Source: Parapristionchus giblindavisi (Eukaryota; Nematoda; Chromadorea; Rhabditida; Diplogasteridae). Taken from it: a DNA stretch of 64,000 nucleotides. The notes below the pieces were generated by a model. The model was not told the origin of the DNA and did no database searches. It worked only from the letters and a program-made list of their open reading frames with translations. The DNA lies in NCBI GenBank assembly GCA_943737045.1, contig CALSFV010000355.1, positions 228,010-292,009 of the forward strand, written 5' to 3'. Each line of letters begins with the position of its first letter. Position 1 is the stretch's first letter. Of this stretch, positions 34,659 to 47,321 are shown in pieces. Made by a program: the position numbers and the translations under genes.

Positions 34659-35088
34659 TAAGAATACTTGAATAATTGCAATAAATAAGCTAATGGAATA
34701 TTGATTAGAGTAGATCAATATTTTAGAACACGTCCTCTGCTATTCTGTAAAGTAGTGAAAAGAAAACGAAAAAGATACGAGAGAGTGTGCAAAGTCAGGA
34801 GAGTTTCTATCTTTTCGCATCTTTTGAATAATGCATTTCGAGTAAAGTCCGCGCAATGCATTAATTTTTCTACACAACATTACTTTTCTATCGAGCAAAC
34901 TATAGAAAGCATCAAAAGATGTTATGTATATTCAAAAGAATTTTCAATAGACGTATAGGAACTTCCCTGTCCGCTTTTTCCATCTTGTTGCTCATTCAGT
35001 GCGCGGAATCTGTAAAATGCACGAAATAAGTAAAATTCTGTTCAAATGTTCAGCTATAAGTCAAGGAAAGATCGTTTTCTATAACTTA

Positions 35089-35207
35089 AAGGCCCTCGAA
35101 CTATTTGTTCTCTCCGCTCTGGCAACACTCTCTCGTAAATAAAAGAAGCGATATAGCATTGCCAGAGCGTAGAGTTTAAAATTTGCCTTTGAATCATTTG
35201 AGAAAAA
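35089..35207. mobile_element. TTAA hairpin element, copy
   Basis: CTCTCCGCTCTGGCAACACT CTCTCG mirrored by ATAGCATTGCCAGAGCG and GAGTTTAAAATTTGCCTTTG. Confidence 0.6.
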
Positions 35208-35457
35208 GTTAAAACCATAGATCAATGTCACATGTGTTTATAGATCAATTGGATTTTACGCAAGAAATGGAATTACGGGCTCATATCACAAAGCTAGTCG
35301 TTGCTACAAATATAATTGGAATTTCCGCGACAGCCTCATTCATTTTCGTCTTAACGAGTTGAAAGCAGTGATATTTCTCTCATAATCTTACGCGACTCAG
35401 TTTATTTGCATTCCATGTTCACGAGCTACAAGGCTCATCGTTCATCTGATCAAAGTC

Positions 35458-35564
35458 ACACCAGAGCTAATTTGAAACTCTCCTCTCTGGCCACACTATC
35501 TCGCTTTCTTTGTCACGAGAGAGTATGGCCAGAGCGTAGTTAAAAATAACTCGGGTGTGCCTTT
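35458..35564. mobile_element. TTAA hairpin element, copy
   Basis: CACACCAGAGCTAATTTGAA on the left and AACTCGGGTGTGCC next to TTAA on the right. The middle pairs CTGGCCACACT with AGTATGGCCAG. Confidence 0.65.
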
Positions 35565-37305
35565 AAAGCTCATACGTTTAGAATGTCGAACGCGCTCTAT
35601 CAAGCGAACAGATATCCACATGAAAGAACACATTCTAAACAGTATTGTCCGTATTTTCGTGCATTTTCGAGTATTTGAACGCTACATTATGCCATCATCG
35701 TATTCCTTTCATTTATTCTATTTTGATATTCCCCTCTTAATATAGCTAAACTACATTATTCTATTTTCAGAGTAAACTCTCTCGTACACGATGTCTGATA
35801 TATTGATGATTGAAAAGGTTGGCCATCTTTAATATTTTATTTTTTTGAATTAAAATATTTTTTAAATACAGAAATGATTGTGGATCATCAATAATTAGTC
35901 GGTGAGGGTCCGTCACAGCGATTCCTCCTTGTACTTCATATTTTAATTTAATCAAAAATATCAAAATATATAAAAAAATAAAACGGCAGTATTTGTACTT
36001 TCAATAGGGTGTTCGCACAATTCGCTAGTTCAATTCTGTCATTTAATAATAATAACTTATTTATTGTTTCCTATATCTTTGATACTATTACAAAATTTGC
36101 GGATTCCCCCTCCAAGTACACTTCCTCTTGTATCATATTATTATTGTGTTTTTCCGCGTATTCTCGTATATCGTATGCCTGTTTCCAAAGATAGAAGCTG
36201 AACAGCCCAAATAGGAGATGAAAGTGTTTCGGAGATGGGGGGGGGGTCATCGACAGTCATTTAGTAGAATTTCTTCCCTTCTCAATGGTTTTTATCTGTT
36301 CATAAAAGGAAAACACATGAAAACAAATGAAAACTAGCACTTCATTTTTTCTAATTTTCTCTTCTTTTTTTTAAATTTTAAACATCACATGAATATGTAT
36401 TATGATTTCTCCATTCATATATTGTTCTGTGTCTAGACTTTCCGCCGCTGCAAAACCAACCAACTTCGCTTCAAATATAGGAAATGAAATATTTGCGTGA
36501 AAGAGATCTTTCACCGTGGCTAACACGCTCTTTGTTCATGTTTGAGAGAATAGATCTGGGGTGACATTTCTCTCTCCATCGAGGACTTCTTCTCCAGTGA
36601 AGCAAAGAAGAATTGAGGAACATAAACCTGGCCTCTGGCCGTAGATAAGACAAAGGAGGAAAACATGGAGAAGAAGAAGAAGTGGAGATAAGAAGCAATA
36701 CTCAAGGGAATAACTGGAAAACTGAAGAGAAGGGAGGAGGAGGGGAATGAGGAGGGGAGGGGGAAGAGGAGGGGAGGAGAGGGGAGGAGGAGGAGATACT
36801 CTCATACACTCATTCGCTTAGTCAGAGCTAGGGCGAGGCTTGCCTTCTCAACCTCTCCTCCCCCTTCTCCCCTCATTCAGACTCCTCCCCTCCTCTCACC
36901 TCCAATCCCCTTTTAACGCTCGCTTATCCTCTTATTCTCTTAGACAATCTATCTTGGGCAAATCTCTATGAATTTCTAAATTTTGGGAAAATTAATCCTC
37001 GAGTTGTGTAAAGTTGCGTGTTGAAATTTAAATAACCAAGAATATTACTGAAAATTGTTTGGAAGACCGGCTTGAAGAATAATTTTATGCTGAAAATACT
37101 TCGTATTCTCCACGCAATTTTACACCGAGAGTACTCTCAGTCCTGAGTGTTTTCCGTGTGAACAACCTTCTATACATAGTACTCGATCCATCTTCTCCGA
37201 TTTCAGTTTTCAGTCGATTCTTTTCCTGTTCTTCCTACCTTTTTCAATCGATAAATGAATAAAAATCATTGATTATTTGTAAAATTAATTTAAAAAATTC
37301 AGAAA

Positions 37306-40300
37306 ATGAGTGGATGGAAGTCGAACGCCGCGGATAAGGCTCTGTTGAGAAACACGTGGAGCGATGATTTCGAGACGCTTTACACCCTTGGATCGGATAT
37401 CTACATGTTAGTTCTTTTTTATTAAATAGGTGTTCAAAAGTTACGAAACATCGAAAAATCGGACAAAAACACCCCTCGTTTCACGCACTCACTAGCTTCT
37501 TTTTTTACTTTCGTTGTCTTTTGAAAGACAGATCCCAAGCTAATTTGAAACACCGCTCAAGCAATGCTCTCTTTCTTTCTTTGTCTACAAGAGAGTGTGG
37601 CCGGAGAGGAGAGTAAAAAAATAGGGATTTGGCTTTAACAGCGCATTAGTTAGTCGCGTAAAGAATCCTCTTTGATTCGCTCCACTTCCTTAAAGGGACA
37701 TCATCTCCAGTCCATCCGAGTCTCTCACTTCCTTTGTCTGCGATATTGCACTTTCTGATTGTGGGAGGAAAATATTTTGTCGAAAGTATATTTTGTTTTA
37801 AAGTACGCAAGTAGATTATTTCGTACTTGCCTTTAAAGGCACGCTAAGTCCGCTCTGGCAATATTATCGTGAACAAATAAAGCGGGGAAGCCTAAGTTTC
37901 GAATAAAAAAAAAGCTCGGGTGTGCATTCTAAAGAGCTCTTCCGATTTTCATCACTTCTTTATATCATAGTAGCTACCTACTAGCTGAAGCTATAATTAT
38001 TTGCAATTCTCCCCGCGTTTCCCCACAATTTTTCACTTTATTTGCCTACGAGCGATAATGTATCTGACCTAGAGACTCTCGAGAGTCTCGAAACGTCGCA
38101 AATTATCCCTACTAAATTCATTTGTGCTCTCGGTTCAAAAGTCAAAGGGACACTCTCCTCTCCCCACACACTCCCTTCACCCTTTTCTTTCATGCCTTTT
38201 GAACATCTCTAAAGTCTTTCTCAGAATAGCCTCGTCCCCTTTAAAATCTCGTTTTATGATTTATCACACACATTTGAGTGCAATTTTTCATCGTTTTATC
38301 TTTCCAGAATCCACATTGCTCAAATATGCCCACTCATCCGGAAAATAATCAAATAAGTCCCCTAGGGTATACTAGGCGTTCAGCCAGGGTCAAGCATCCC
38401 TGGACCTTTGACGAATCTTACGTGTAAGATGTCTTGTGAATCTAAAGAACTGAGTAAACTTTATATTTCCAAATATTTGATGTAGATTCTTTGTGAAACC
38501 AGTGTAATAATGAAAGAAGGTTGAATATCCTTTACTCGCATCTTGTGTATATGTATATCTTGAGTATGTTTTGCAATAGAAAGGATAGCCCCAAACAATC
38601 CATCCACTGGGAACACTCTGTATCTCGTTAGAAAGGCTGACTAGTGAGTGTTCCAAAATAGATGGTGCATTAATTTATTCTCTGTTTTCCAAAGCCTCGA
38701 CAAGATTAGCTCACTCTTCTCCTTTCTTTTCTTTTGAACATCATTGTATTGGATTAATATGATGTTCAGGGGAAAATACAGCGTGCAAAAAGCAAAGTTT
38801 CTTCACCGTATTTTCGGAGCTTTTGAACATCCGTTATGCCTCACGAAAAATAAAGAAATATATTATCAAAGCATTCTTTCGAATGTTCAGTATTCAGAAA
38901 ACTTGCGTAGAAACCCTTTAATGTAAGACATTGAAAGCCTTGTTTCTAAAAGTTTGGTGCACAGTTCAAGAGCTATGTTTTTTTTCTGCGGGTGTCCATG
39001 CTCTTAAAGGGACACCCGAGACTAATTTGTAAATCTTCGCACCGGGAATACACTCTCGTTATTGTGTCTTCGAGACAGTCTGGCTTGAGCAAATTATTCA
39101 AAAACAAAAATAGAATGACGCATCAAAGAGGTCAACAACCTCTTACTTTGTTCCATTCTTTTCATTTATTTTCGTGACTTTTGAACATTTTACTCTTATA
39201 CTGTCCAAGTCTTGACTCACACCATAGCATATCTGTTCGGACGCTGCGAAAAGAAAAGAAAAACATACGAGAGAGCGCGCAAAACGAGGAGAGTATTCTT
39301 TTTCCCTTGAATTTTCGAGACTTTGAGCATCCTCTATCCCTCGATAGCATAAACAAAGAGATAAATTATCATGCCCATTCCTTAGCCCCCGAGTTCCTCC
39401 CCAATATATCATCATCCATCACCATTCTTCACCTTTAGATACATCTTCTCGACGAATCCGGCGGCAAAATCGCTCTTCCCATGGATAACCAAGTACGAGG
39501 AGTCAGGCAAGGACTTCAAAGATAGCAAGGAATTCCGAGCACAAGCTCTGCGATTCGTTCAGGTGAGATAAATGGCCTGATGTGTGGTCACACATTGAGC
39601 GAAAATAAATATGGGGTAGAACTTCCGGGGAAAAATAAGGAATGGAAAACAAAGTTCGCTATTTTTTCTTACAGGTAGAACCTGAACTAAAAACGTGATC
39701 TAAACCAATTTTCTCGTCCATTCACAGTATTCTGGTGTAAGCCATTTTTCTTGAAATCAAGACAAGTGAGAGATGATTTTGAGAGAGCATATGAGCATAT
39801 GTTGAGCGGTCGTTCTGGGCAAAATGAACAGAACACTGTGCATTATGCTCGTCTGTATTGTTTTCGAACGATTATATCTCGTGGTTTTCTCTTGTTGACA
39901 GATGTCTTCCCCCATCACATATCCCTCCAATCATCACAAATCCAGTCTTATTCAAAAAGACATTTGCATGACAATAAGACAGGAAACGGTGGAAAAAGTG
40001 TTTTGTTCAAGTCGAGAAAAGGCTCTTGTTTTCGCATATAATAATAATAATGATTTATTTACATACGCAATAAGACATAAAACTGCGATAAGTTGATAGT
40101 CATACTCCGTCATAGGAAGTGGAAAGAGAATTACGATAGGTTAGATGAACTTAGAAGGGTTTGAGGAGTAAATATAACAATAAGGAAGGAGATTCTTGAA
40201 ACTCTTTGCGCTTGATACGATTTCAGTGGTAATAGTTTATAGATAGACAATGGACTAATAAATATAGCTCCAATTATTATATTTCTCGCACAAATTAGAG

Positions 40301-42354
40301 AAGTGGTAGAAGATAAACTGTTTATAAACACCTTGAAGATGTCAGGAGAATTGATATTGAGAACTCTGTCTGTTGCTCATAGATAGAGAAGTGATCAATA
40401 ATAAAAATCACGAAATTGTAAGAAATACGTGAGAAGTATGAAATTTTTCAATTGTTGTCGTTGGGTTTCTCTGACTTTTGAAGACTAATCACATAAGAAT
40501 CTTTCGCATCCCAAGATTTTCCTGAGATCTCTTTCCTTGTCTCATTCAGTTCTAATGGAATTTGCTTAGACGTATCTCGTTATCTGCACGTCTGACCCTC
40601 CTCATTCTCTTCCCTATCTCTCTCGTATTGTTAGTCTACCCAATTGAACGAAATACCAATTAAAGTGGCCTTTCGTCAGGCTCGGTTTCTAAATTTTACA
40701 CAGTATTTCTCCGGTTCTCTTTTTTGACGATATTAGCCAATGAAAGGACATCGTGCATTAAAGGGATACCCCCGGCAATGCGAAATACTACGTGCCGAAA
40801 AGGGAATAGGCAATACTGCGACTGCATTTATTTTTAAACGCTTCGCACTAGCCACACTGTCTCGCAGACGGATAGAGTGGAAGAGCAAGGTTAGAGTGTG
40901 AAATGTTGAAATGAATATTTCAACGGTATCAGAAAACATCGAAATGATATGAAGAGATCGTTAACGAGACCCATTCTCGGACCATTGTTCATTTTGTTGA
41001 AAACGATAAAATGTCCGATCCCTCACAAACTAGAGAGTATGGTCAGAGCGCAAAGTCCGCCCTTTTCAGACGATCGCTACTGTGGTGAAGAACGTCTATC
41101 ACATGGAAAGACTGGAATCGTTCCTCTATGATATCGGTCAGAGACACATAAGATATGCATCGAGGGGATTCAAGATGGAATTCTGGGACATATTCCAGGT
41201 ATTGCATATTGTTGAGTTTCATATTAATATTGGTCATGTGTTTTCTACAACTCTTATAGGACAATGAGTGTCACATATCTTTTCTCTTATATGTTTGTTC
41301 ACAATCATAGAACAAGTGATCTTATTTCATTAATTGAATACTTGACTGTTTCTGATTACATACTTACTTACTACTTACTTCCTAGGTACTTACTAGGTAG
41401 GTTAAGAATTACTAAGTACTGTTCCACCGGTAGGTAATGAGCTACTCTTGTTTCTCTCTCTACTCATTCATATCTGATATGTGGTCACCGTAAACATGAA
41501 TTACAGTGGCATTCACAATTCCTTGTTTTGTCGATACCTCCTTCATTACGGTATCTTATATGCCACTAATCCTTCTATTTACTACTACTTAAACAATAAT
41601 AATAGCTAAATATTAATAATAATAAATATTATTATTATATTTCTAGGACGCGATTCAAGTCGCGCTGACTCGACGCATGGAGCATTTGCCCGATCTCACC
41701 ATGGAAGAAAGAGAAAGAGCCATTATGGTTTGTTATTCCCACCACATTTTCTTCATATTGTTGTTCCTCTGTATCACTCATGCTCATCCATTTCGACTAT
41801 CCCGCTCTCGTATATACACGAACATTTGTTTTCACGAAATTCGCCCGAGATCCGAGGCCTATCCATGAAGGCTGGAACAAAAATGATAAATAGTAACGTC
41901 ACAAGAACAGTAGGGGAGCATTTTTTATATTTTTTTTCAGAAATAAGGTTTGCAAACCTTAAAGGACTAGTCATCTGGGAAAAAATGATACTTGAGAAGA
42001 CCAGTGCGCTCGGACGATTATTTGTTCATTATTTTAGAATATGCAAACAGTCATACGAATAACCGAACGAGTAGTTTGCTGCACAAACTACGGGGGAATT
42101 TAGTTTCCTTTGCTCAAAATAAGCGTAATTTGCATTAACTCCCACCAAAATCATCCATAATACTCATATCATTACATTTTATTCATATGTATCGTTGCAT
42201 GCTTGACACGCAGATAAAATATAAAATATATAACTATATTCCACCCATTCAGATCTGGCGGGACATCGCCCTCTACATCATCGTCCACATGAAGGAAGGG
42301 TTCAGTGACGGCTTAAAGGGAATCAATCGATATCCCACACCCCTCATCATGTGA
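37306..42354 (+). CDS. Nematode globin
   Basis: Exons 37306-37406, 39439-39562, 41070-41198, 41647-41727 and 42253-42354 join to 537 nt (178 aa), the usual length for an invertebrate globin with short extensions. Landmarks: A helix ALLRNTWSDDFETLY, the B-C corner and CD region FSTNPAAKSLFPW (Phe CD1), an E helix FRAQALRFVQTIATVV in which E7 aligns to Gln, F helix LYDIGQRHIRYASRG with proximal His F8, and G helix FWDIFQDAIQVAL. Gln at E7 is known in nematode globins and can still stabilise bound oxygen. The start follows a TTCAG 5 bp upstream, so a trans-splice or 5'UTR intron acceptor may sit there. Introns 1 and 2 (2.0 and 1.5 kb) are filled with hairpin elements. Convergent with the glycine cleavage H gene. 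Confidence 0.92.
37536..37641. mobile_element. TTAA hairpin element in globin intron 1
   Basis: CCCAAGCTAATTTGAAACAC at the left, GAGAGTGTGGCC and GGATTTGGCTTTAAC at the right. Confidence 0.5.
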
Positions 42355-42365
42355 TTCTATCACTA

Positions 42366-42451
42366 AAGGATGTCCCAAGCCTAATCTCCGCTATGACTCA
42401 TTCTCTCACCCAACCAGAGAGTACGGCCAGAGCGGTGCTTTGGGCATTCCT
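42366..42451. mobile_element. TTAA hairpin element between globin and H-protein genes
   Basis: AGGATGTCCCAAGCC with CTCCGCTATGACTCATTCTC, mirrored by GAGTACGGCCAGAGCGG and GGGCATTCCTTAA. Confidence 0.55.
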
Positions 42452-42725
42452 TAAAAGGGAGCAAAATCTCCCATCGGTCTCTTCATTTCCCATGCTATTT
42501 CTCTGTCGACGAGAGAGCATAGGGCATTGAAGAGACCGTTTTCCTTCCCCTTCGGGTCAAACACATTCTTTCAACTCTAATACCTCTCATGCTCGATTTG
42601 ATGAATAAACGTATTTATTGATATTTTTATCACAGAAAAAAGCCCAACATAATACACAAGTGAAATGAATCAGAAAACAAGAAAATCGATTGTCTACCGT
42701 AGTCTACCGTACTCTACACACATTC

Positions 42726-45700
42726 CTAGTGGGACTCTTCCTTCTTCAACTCGGAGTAAGCTTCCTCGTTGAGGAGAGCCTTGAGCTCCGAGGCGTCCTT
42801 CACTCTCAACTTGTACAGCCATCCTGAAGGAATGGAAGATGATTTGAGAAGTGGATAACCCTTCGACCCATAGATGGACATTGTATTGTCCCATACAAGG
42901 CAAAAATAGGACTTTTTGGAATTAATTTTTTTAAATTGTTGTTTTTGTGCTTCTCCACATACAGATTTATCTTGATTTTGAAGACGAACGGATGAGATTA
43001 CTATAATCACTGTTTTCATGAATCTAAATGCCTTGCAAAGATGAATGGTAGAAGGCGAATGCACTCGAAAGTACGCTGATTGTTAGAGCAAAATGCTAAT
43101 ATGCCTCTTCTAAACAACAAAGTCTTAGATATCTATTTAGCGGGGTAGGCTACGGGGCACCCCGCGAACACAAATTTCCCAGTCTACGGTACACTCACCC
43201 TTCTCGAATGGACTCTTGTTCATGAGAGATGGATCATTCACGAGCTCCTCATTGCTCTCGATGACGGTTCCCGATACGGGCGAGTAGATATCGGATGCGG
43301 CCTGTAATCAGCATTATTGATTTATTGATTGATTCGATTTATCGATTGATTTATACAACTTTATATTCCATATTTCTGTACTGCTCACTCAGCAATATTT
43401 GTTGCTGATCTACCATTTACATTTCATTTTATTGCCTTAATTATACATTTGCCTATTTATGGAGAATAGATTACTAATAATATACCGGAGGAAAAGGTAC
43501 CCGTTCAGTGAACTTAATTACTTTTACTATACTTGTACAGCTACCGTAGTAGTATAGCTGTAATACATTTACTCCCATTGCTTCCACGAAATACAGTTAT
43601 ATACTGATTAAGTTGAGGCTATACTATTCGTGTATTCCTATCATATTACTGCATATATCACAAGATATGATACAGTCCATTAAACTTAATATCGTTATAA
43701 TGCAATAGGTTGCGCTCGATACAGTAATCACTATAGATAGTATACGAAATATGTGCCACAGTTGTATCTCAATGCCATTAAACCCATAAATGTAAGACAC
43801 AATGTATTGCTCCTTTCCCGAAAGACATTAGAATAGTAGTAAAAATACCTAAAACCGTGCGATTTACCAGAATGTGTAGGATAGTTCAATACTTTATTAC
43901 GATTAATATTTTCTCATAAAGACATTTCAACATTAAAAGAACATACATAAAACAGTACCATTCATACATGTTTGCATCAAAAATAGGTCTATCGTTACAG
44001 ATTTTCTAGGTTTTCAAAAACATCACACAACGAGGCCAGGCTTCGCGGTTTGTAACGTATTTTTGCTACCTATGGTACCAAAGATTATTACATCGTATAC
44101 TTCGACAGTGCCTATTCATATGTAATTAAGGCTCTATGGTTGATTACGATTGTCCTTTTCTCGCGAAGACATTAGAACAACAAAATGCATAAAACAGTTC
44201 CATTCATACATATTGGTACCAAAGACTTCAAGTGATATTCATATCTAATTAAAGCTCTTTGGTTGATTACTATTGTTCTTTCTCCCGAAGTCACTAGAAC
44301 ATTGGGGCAAAACAGATTTTTTCATACATATTATAATAAATACACATTGGTACCAAACGTCAACAGACTTCAATACTTCAAAAGTGCCTATTCATATCTA
44401 ATTAATGCTCTCTGGTTGATTACTATTACTCTTTCTCTCCAGGAGACACGAGGGCAATTTCAACCTATTCCCCTTCCTTCGTACAGGACAATCCAATTAC
44501 ATTTACGTCTACTGGCAATCAGAATGAAGAGCCTATTGGGGGACACAAGACTCATTTGAAACACTCACTATAACATGATCAAGCACAACGTACTTTGCAA
44601 CATTTACCCCCTACTACCTACTGAATCGGGGACACCAAAGACCATAGGGCGTAAAATAAAGTGCAAAGTATACGGTAGAATACGGTAATCTCGTTTTAAG
44701 GGTACACTGCATACATGGGCAGCGACATGGGGGTGCCCCCTGTAAAATTATGTTTTTTTTTCGAAAATTTGTGGGATGCCCCCTGTAAAAGATGACATTT
44801 ACTAGAAATTTTAAAAAAATAGGTTAAGGCCCCTGTAAAATTAACCATTTTTCGTTCGGATGCCCCCTGTAGAATCGAGCTCCAGGTACCCCGCCCATGT
44901 ATGGTACACTGAAACGCAGAGAGCGATTTGCAACTGTACTGTTTACGCTACTAAGGGGGATAAGAAGTACCGCACATGTTCCATATAACTCCATGTGGTG
45001 TTAAAAGGTTTTTGAAATGTGAAATGGTTCTGCAGGGGTTTCATGATACACTAGGGGTTTTTTAGCTGTATGTGCATGTCTGTATGCTACTATATAAAAG
45101 TAAAAAAGGTAAAGTAAAATCCAAGGGAAGTCTTGCGGGAGATTCTGCTAGGCCAGTGATAATTCAAGGCCACTATACTATACTAGCCACTGCCAATTCC
45201 CCTTTCGATTGCTTCTATATACATTCAGCTAATATATCATGACATAATTATGTTCGAGCAGTCATTTTAAGCAGGACAGCTCGTCTGCATGAAAATGCCA
45301 TCAGACAGCAAAACACAAGTGCAGTCTTCAGGTCTCCCCATTTGTGACAATAATCTAGATCACCTTCACCGTTTCTTTTAATATCTAATCGGTCGATTTT
45401 CGAAAAAAAAAGCGTATGATCTAGATCTGAGAGCGTATCCTCATAGTCAGGAAAATCGGTTGCGATCTAATCCGAACTTTCTTGCATTTACTTTCTTATT
45501 AAGTAATTAGAAGATTTTATAATCTAATTTCAATAAAATAAGACTCAAGAGCAAAAAAAGGTAAGATCTTGTACAACACAACATATCGTGATCTACCTTG
45601 ACACTCTCGACAGCTCCGACGGAGTCTCCCTTGGCTACGACGGTGTCGACTGCAGGCGACTCCACAAAGACCACGTCGCCTAATTGCTCCTGAAATTAAA

Positions 45701-47321
45701 TATTGTTGGAATAGTGGAACTAGTACTGCTACTAAGAATCGCCCGTGATAGTCAATACTAGGAAGTATCGAAGGAAGAGGAAACAGAACGCTTACATACG
45801 TGGGCGGGCATTGCCGCTGGAAATGAAAATCGGAGGAGGGTCGGACGCAAAAATCGGGGGGGGGGGGGGTCGGATTCAAAAAATGGAGCATTTATACATC
45901 ATTTAGAGTGATTTTTTTTGGAAATCGGGGAGGGGGGGTTGGGTGCCAAAAATCGGGGGTGTATTGCCGCTAGCGGCAGTGGTGCCCACGTATGAACATT
46001 TATGTCAATGTTTCGATCGAAATTTACATTCTGCACAGTTTACGTGGACATCTCCGTCGATACGGCGAAAGCACGTAACACCGCATAATAGACGCTTTTT
46101 GGAATACAACCAATTCGAAAGCCTCCCCATCTACGGTCACATTACATGACTTTCAGGGAGTCAAACTGGCTTCAGGGTTCCGTTAACACTATTATAGTTT
46201 CGTACAAGGCTAGTTCTCTCTAAGATATCACTGGCAACTCTATTGTTTCAGAGAGTATATTGATTAAACATTATTTAACAATTTTTCGACCGTATCGTTC
46301 ATGCGTGAGCATGTGATAAATAAAATAAATAAGCTCACACAGGCAAAGTCGGTGATGCCGACTGTTCCCACGTCTCCGCTCACACTGATCCACTCGTGCT
46401 TCTTTGTGTACAGACGATCTTAAAGAGACAATATCAAAGATTATTGGCTATCCGCTCTGTCTGCACTCTCTCACAGGCACGGATAGTGAGAAAGTGGTCA
46501 GAGCGGACAGTTAGCATGGGTTTACAAGATGTATCACTTCACGTCATGTCTATACCGTGTTTAAAAGTTGCGAAAATCATAGAAAACCTTTTTTTCTAAA
46601 TCATTATTTCGTGACTTTTGAACACCACATTCATTCCACGCACTAATTCTCTGCTCTATTAACAAGGAAAATGTTGCGCAGCTTGAAAAGACAAAATCTG
46701 AAGGGTTAGGAACCCTATAAAGGGATGTACAAACTGTCAATCAACAGTCTCTCCTCTCTCTCTCCACCCTCCCTCCTCTCTCTCTCTTCGCAAGCCAGAA
46801 ATAGCGTGTGTGATGAAGAGAAGTCAGCGACGAAGATACGCTCCATTTAATTACTAATAAATGCAGTTGCGTAGGCAAAATTAATGAGCTGTTCAAAGGA
46901 AAGGAAAGTCCAAAATAGAATGCGGAGAAGTTGTTTTGCTCTTTCCCAATTGGCCTTTGCACGGCAGTAGTAGTTCTTTCAGTTCTAGTTCCTTCAAGAG
47001 AATGGGAAAAGGAGCTAATGATTAGTTGTTAGAGTTTTAGTTGGGAGCGGTAGCTCTCGCTCACCAAACCAATATTATGGAAGAGCGTTCAGTGGATAAA
47101 TAATAGAGGGTATATCTGAAGGACGGAAGGGGTCCGCCATTTGCAGGGACTCAAATAAAACCCGACAAACTCAAATGCTCTGATAATGGCGTGAACCATC
47201 CATCTGCTGGGGGGGGGGGGGGATTCTTAAACTTATTAGTTTCTCAGATGCACATACCAGCGGATAGACGGGCTGCGACGTGGAGGCTTCTGTGGAGGGT
47301 GAGTGCACGCACGGCCAACAT
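42726..47321 (-). CDS. gcsh: Glycine cleavage system H protein, mitochondrial
   Basis: Minus-strand exons 47258-47321, 46339-46418, 45597-45689, 43199-43301 and 42726-42823 sum to 438 nt (145 aa). Residues 1-21 are an Arg/His/Leu/Ala-rich mitochondrial presequence ([20 protein letters not shown]). The mature part opens [10 protein letters not shown] and continues [23 protein letters not shown] and [18 protein letters not shown]. The Lys in ESVKAASD is the lipoylation site that shuttles the aminomethyl group between P, T and L proteins. The C-terminus GWLYKLR...[13 protein letters not shown] is the usual H-protein end. Intron 3 (2.3 kb) holds a tandem satellite. The exon 2 acceptor TTTAAG coincides with the TTAA border of a hairpin element. 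Confidence 0.93.
43780..44470. repeat. Degenerate tandem satellite in H-protein intron 3
   Basis: About four to five diverged units share the order: ATTAA(G/A)GCTCT, TGGTTGATTAC, a CTTT.TC.CGAAG block, CATTAGAACA, AAAACAGT, CATTCATACAT, TGGTACCAAA. Unit length varies around 110-170 bp. Confidence 0.6.
44701..44910. mobile_element. Inverted-repeat element with GATGCCCCCTGTAAAA repeats
   Basis: Ends GGTACACTGCATACATGGGC and GCCCATGTATGGTACACT are inverted. Inside, (GG)(AT)GCCCCCTGTA.AA recurs four times. Confidence 0.5.
45128..45166 (+). repeat. Dispersed short conserved block, copy 3
   Basis: GAAGTCTTGCGGGAGATTCT followed by GCTAGGCCAGTGATAATT, in H-protein intron 3. See 21050 and 32210. Confidence 0.6.
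45796..45992. mobile_element. Inverted-repeat element with poly-G interior
   Basis: Ends ATACGTGGGCGGGCATTGCC and GGCAGTGGTGCCCACGTAT are inverted. The interior has AAAATCGGGGG repeats with runs of up to 14 G. Its architecture resembles 44701-44910. Confidence 0.5.
46422..46533. mobile_element. TTAA hairpin element at the exon 2 acceptor of the H-protein gene
   Basis: CTATCCGCTCTGTCTGCACT CTCTCAC mirrored by GTGAGAAAGTGGTCAGAGCG GACAG. The left TTAA (46419-46422) supplies the TTTAAG acceptor of exon 2 on the minus strand. Confidence 0.55.

Larger units (their letters stand above)
29775..37305. other. Gene-poor AT-rich region with many small hairpin elements
   Basis: I find no exon with a recognisable family. 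The content is mainly the TTAA hairpin family listed below, a diverged duplication (30235-30375 against 31195-31360), a roughly 130-bp partial tandem duplication near 32885-33140 (ACTACTAACGAGCACC and CACAACCCA repeated) and purine-rich tracts at 36720-36800. Confidence 0.55.
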
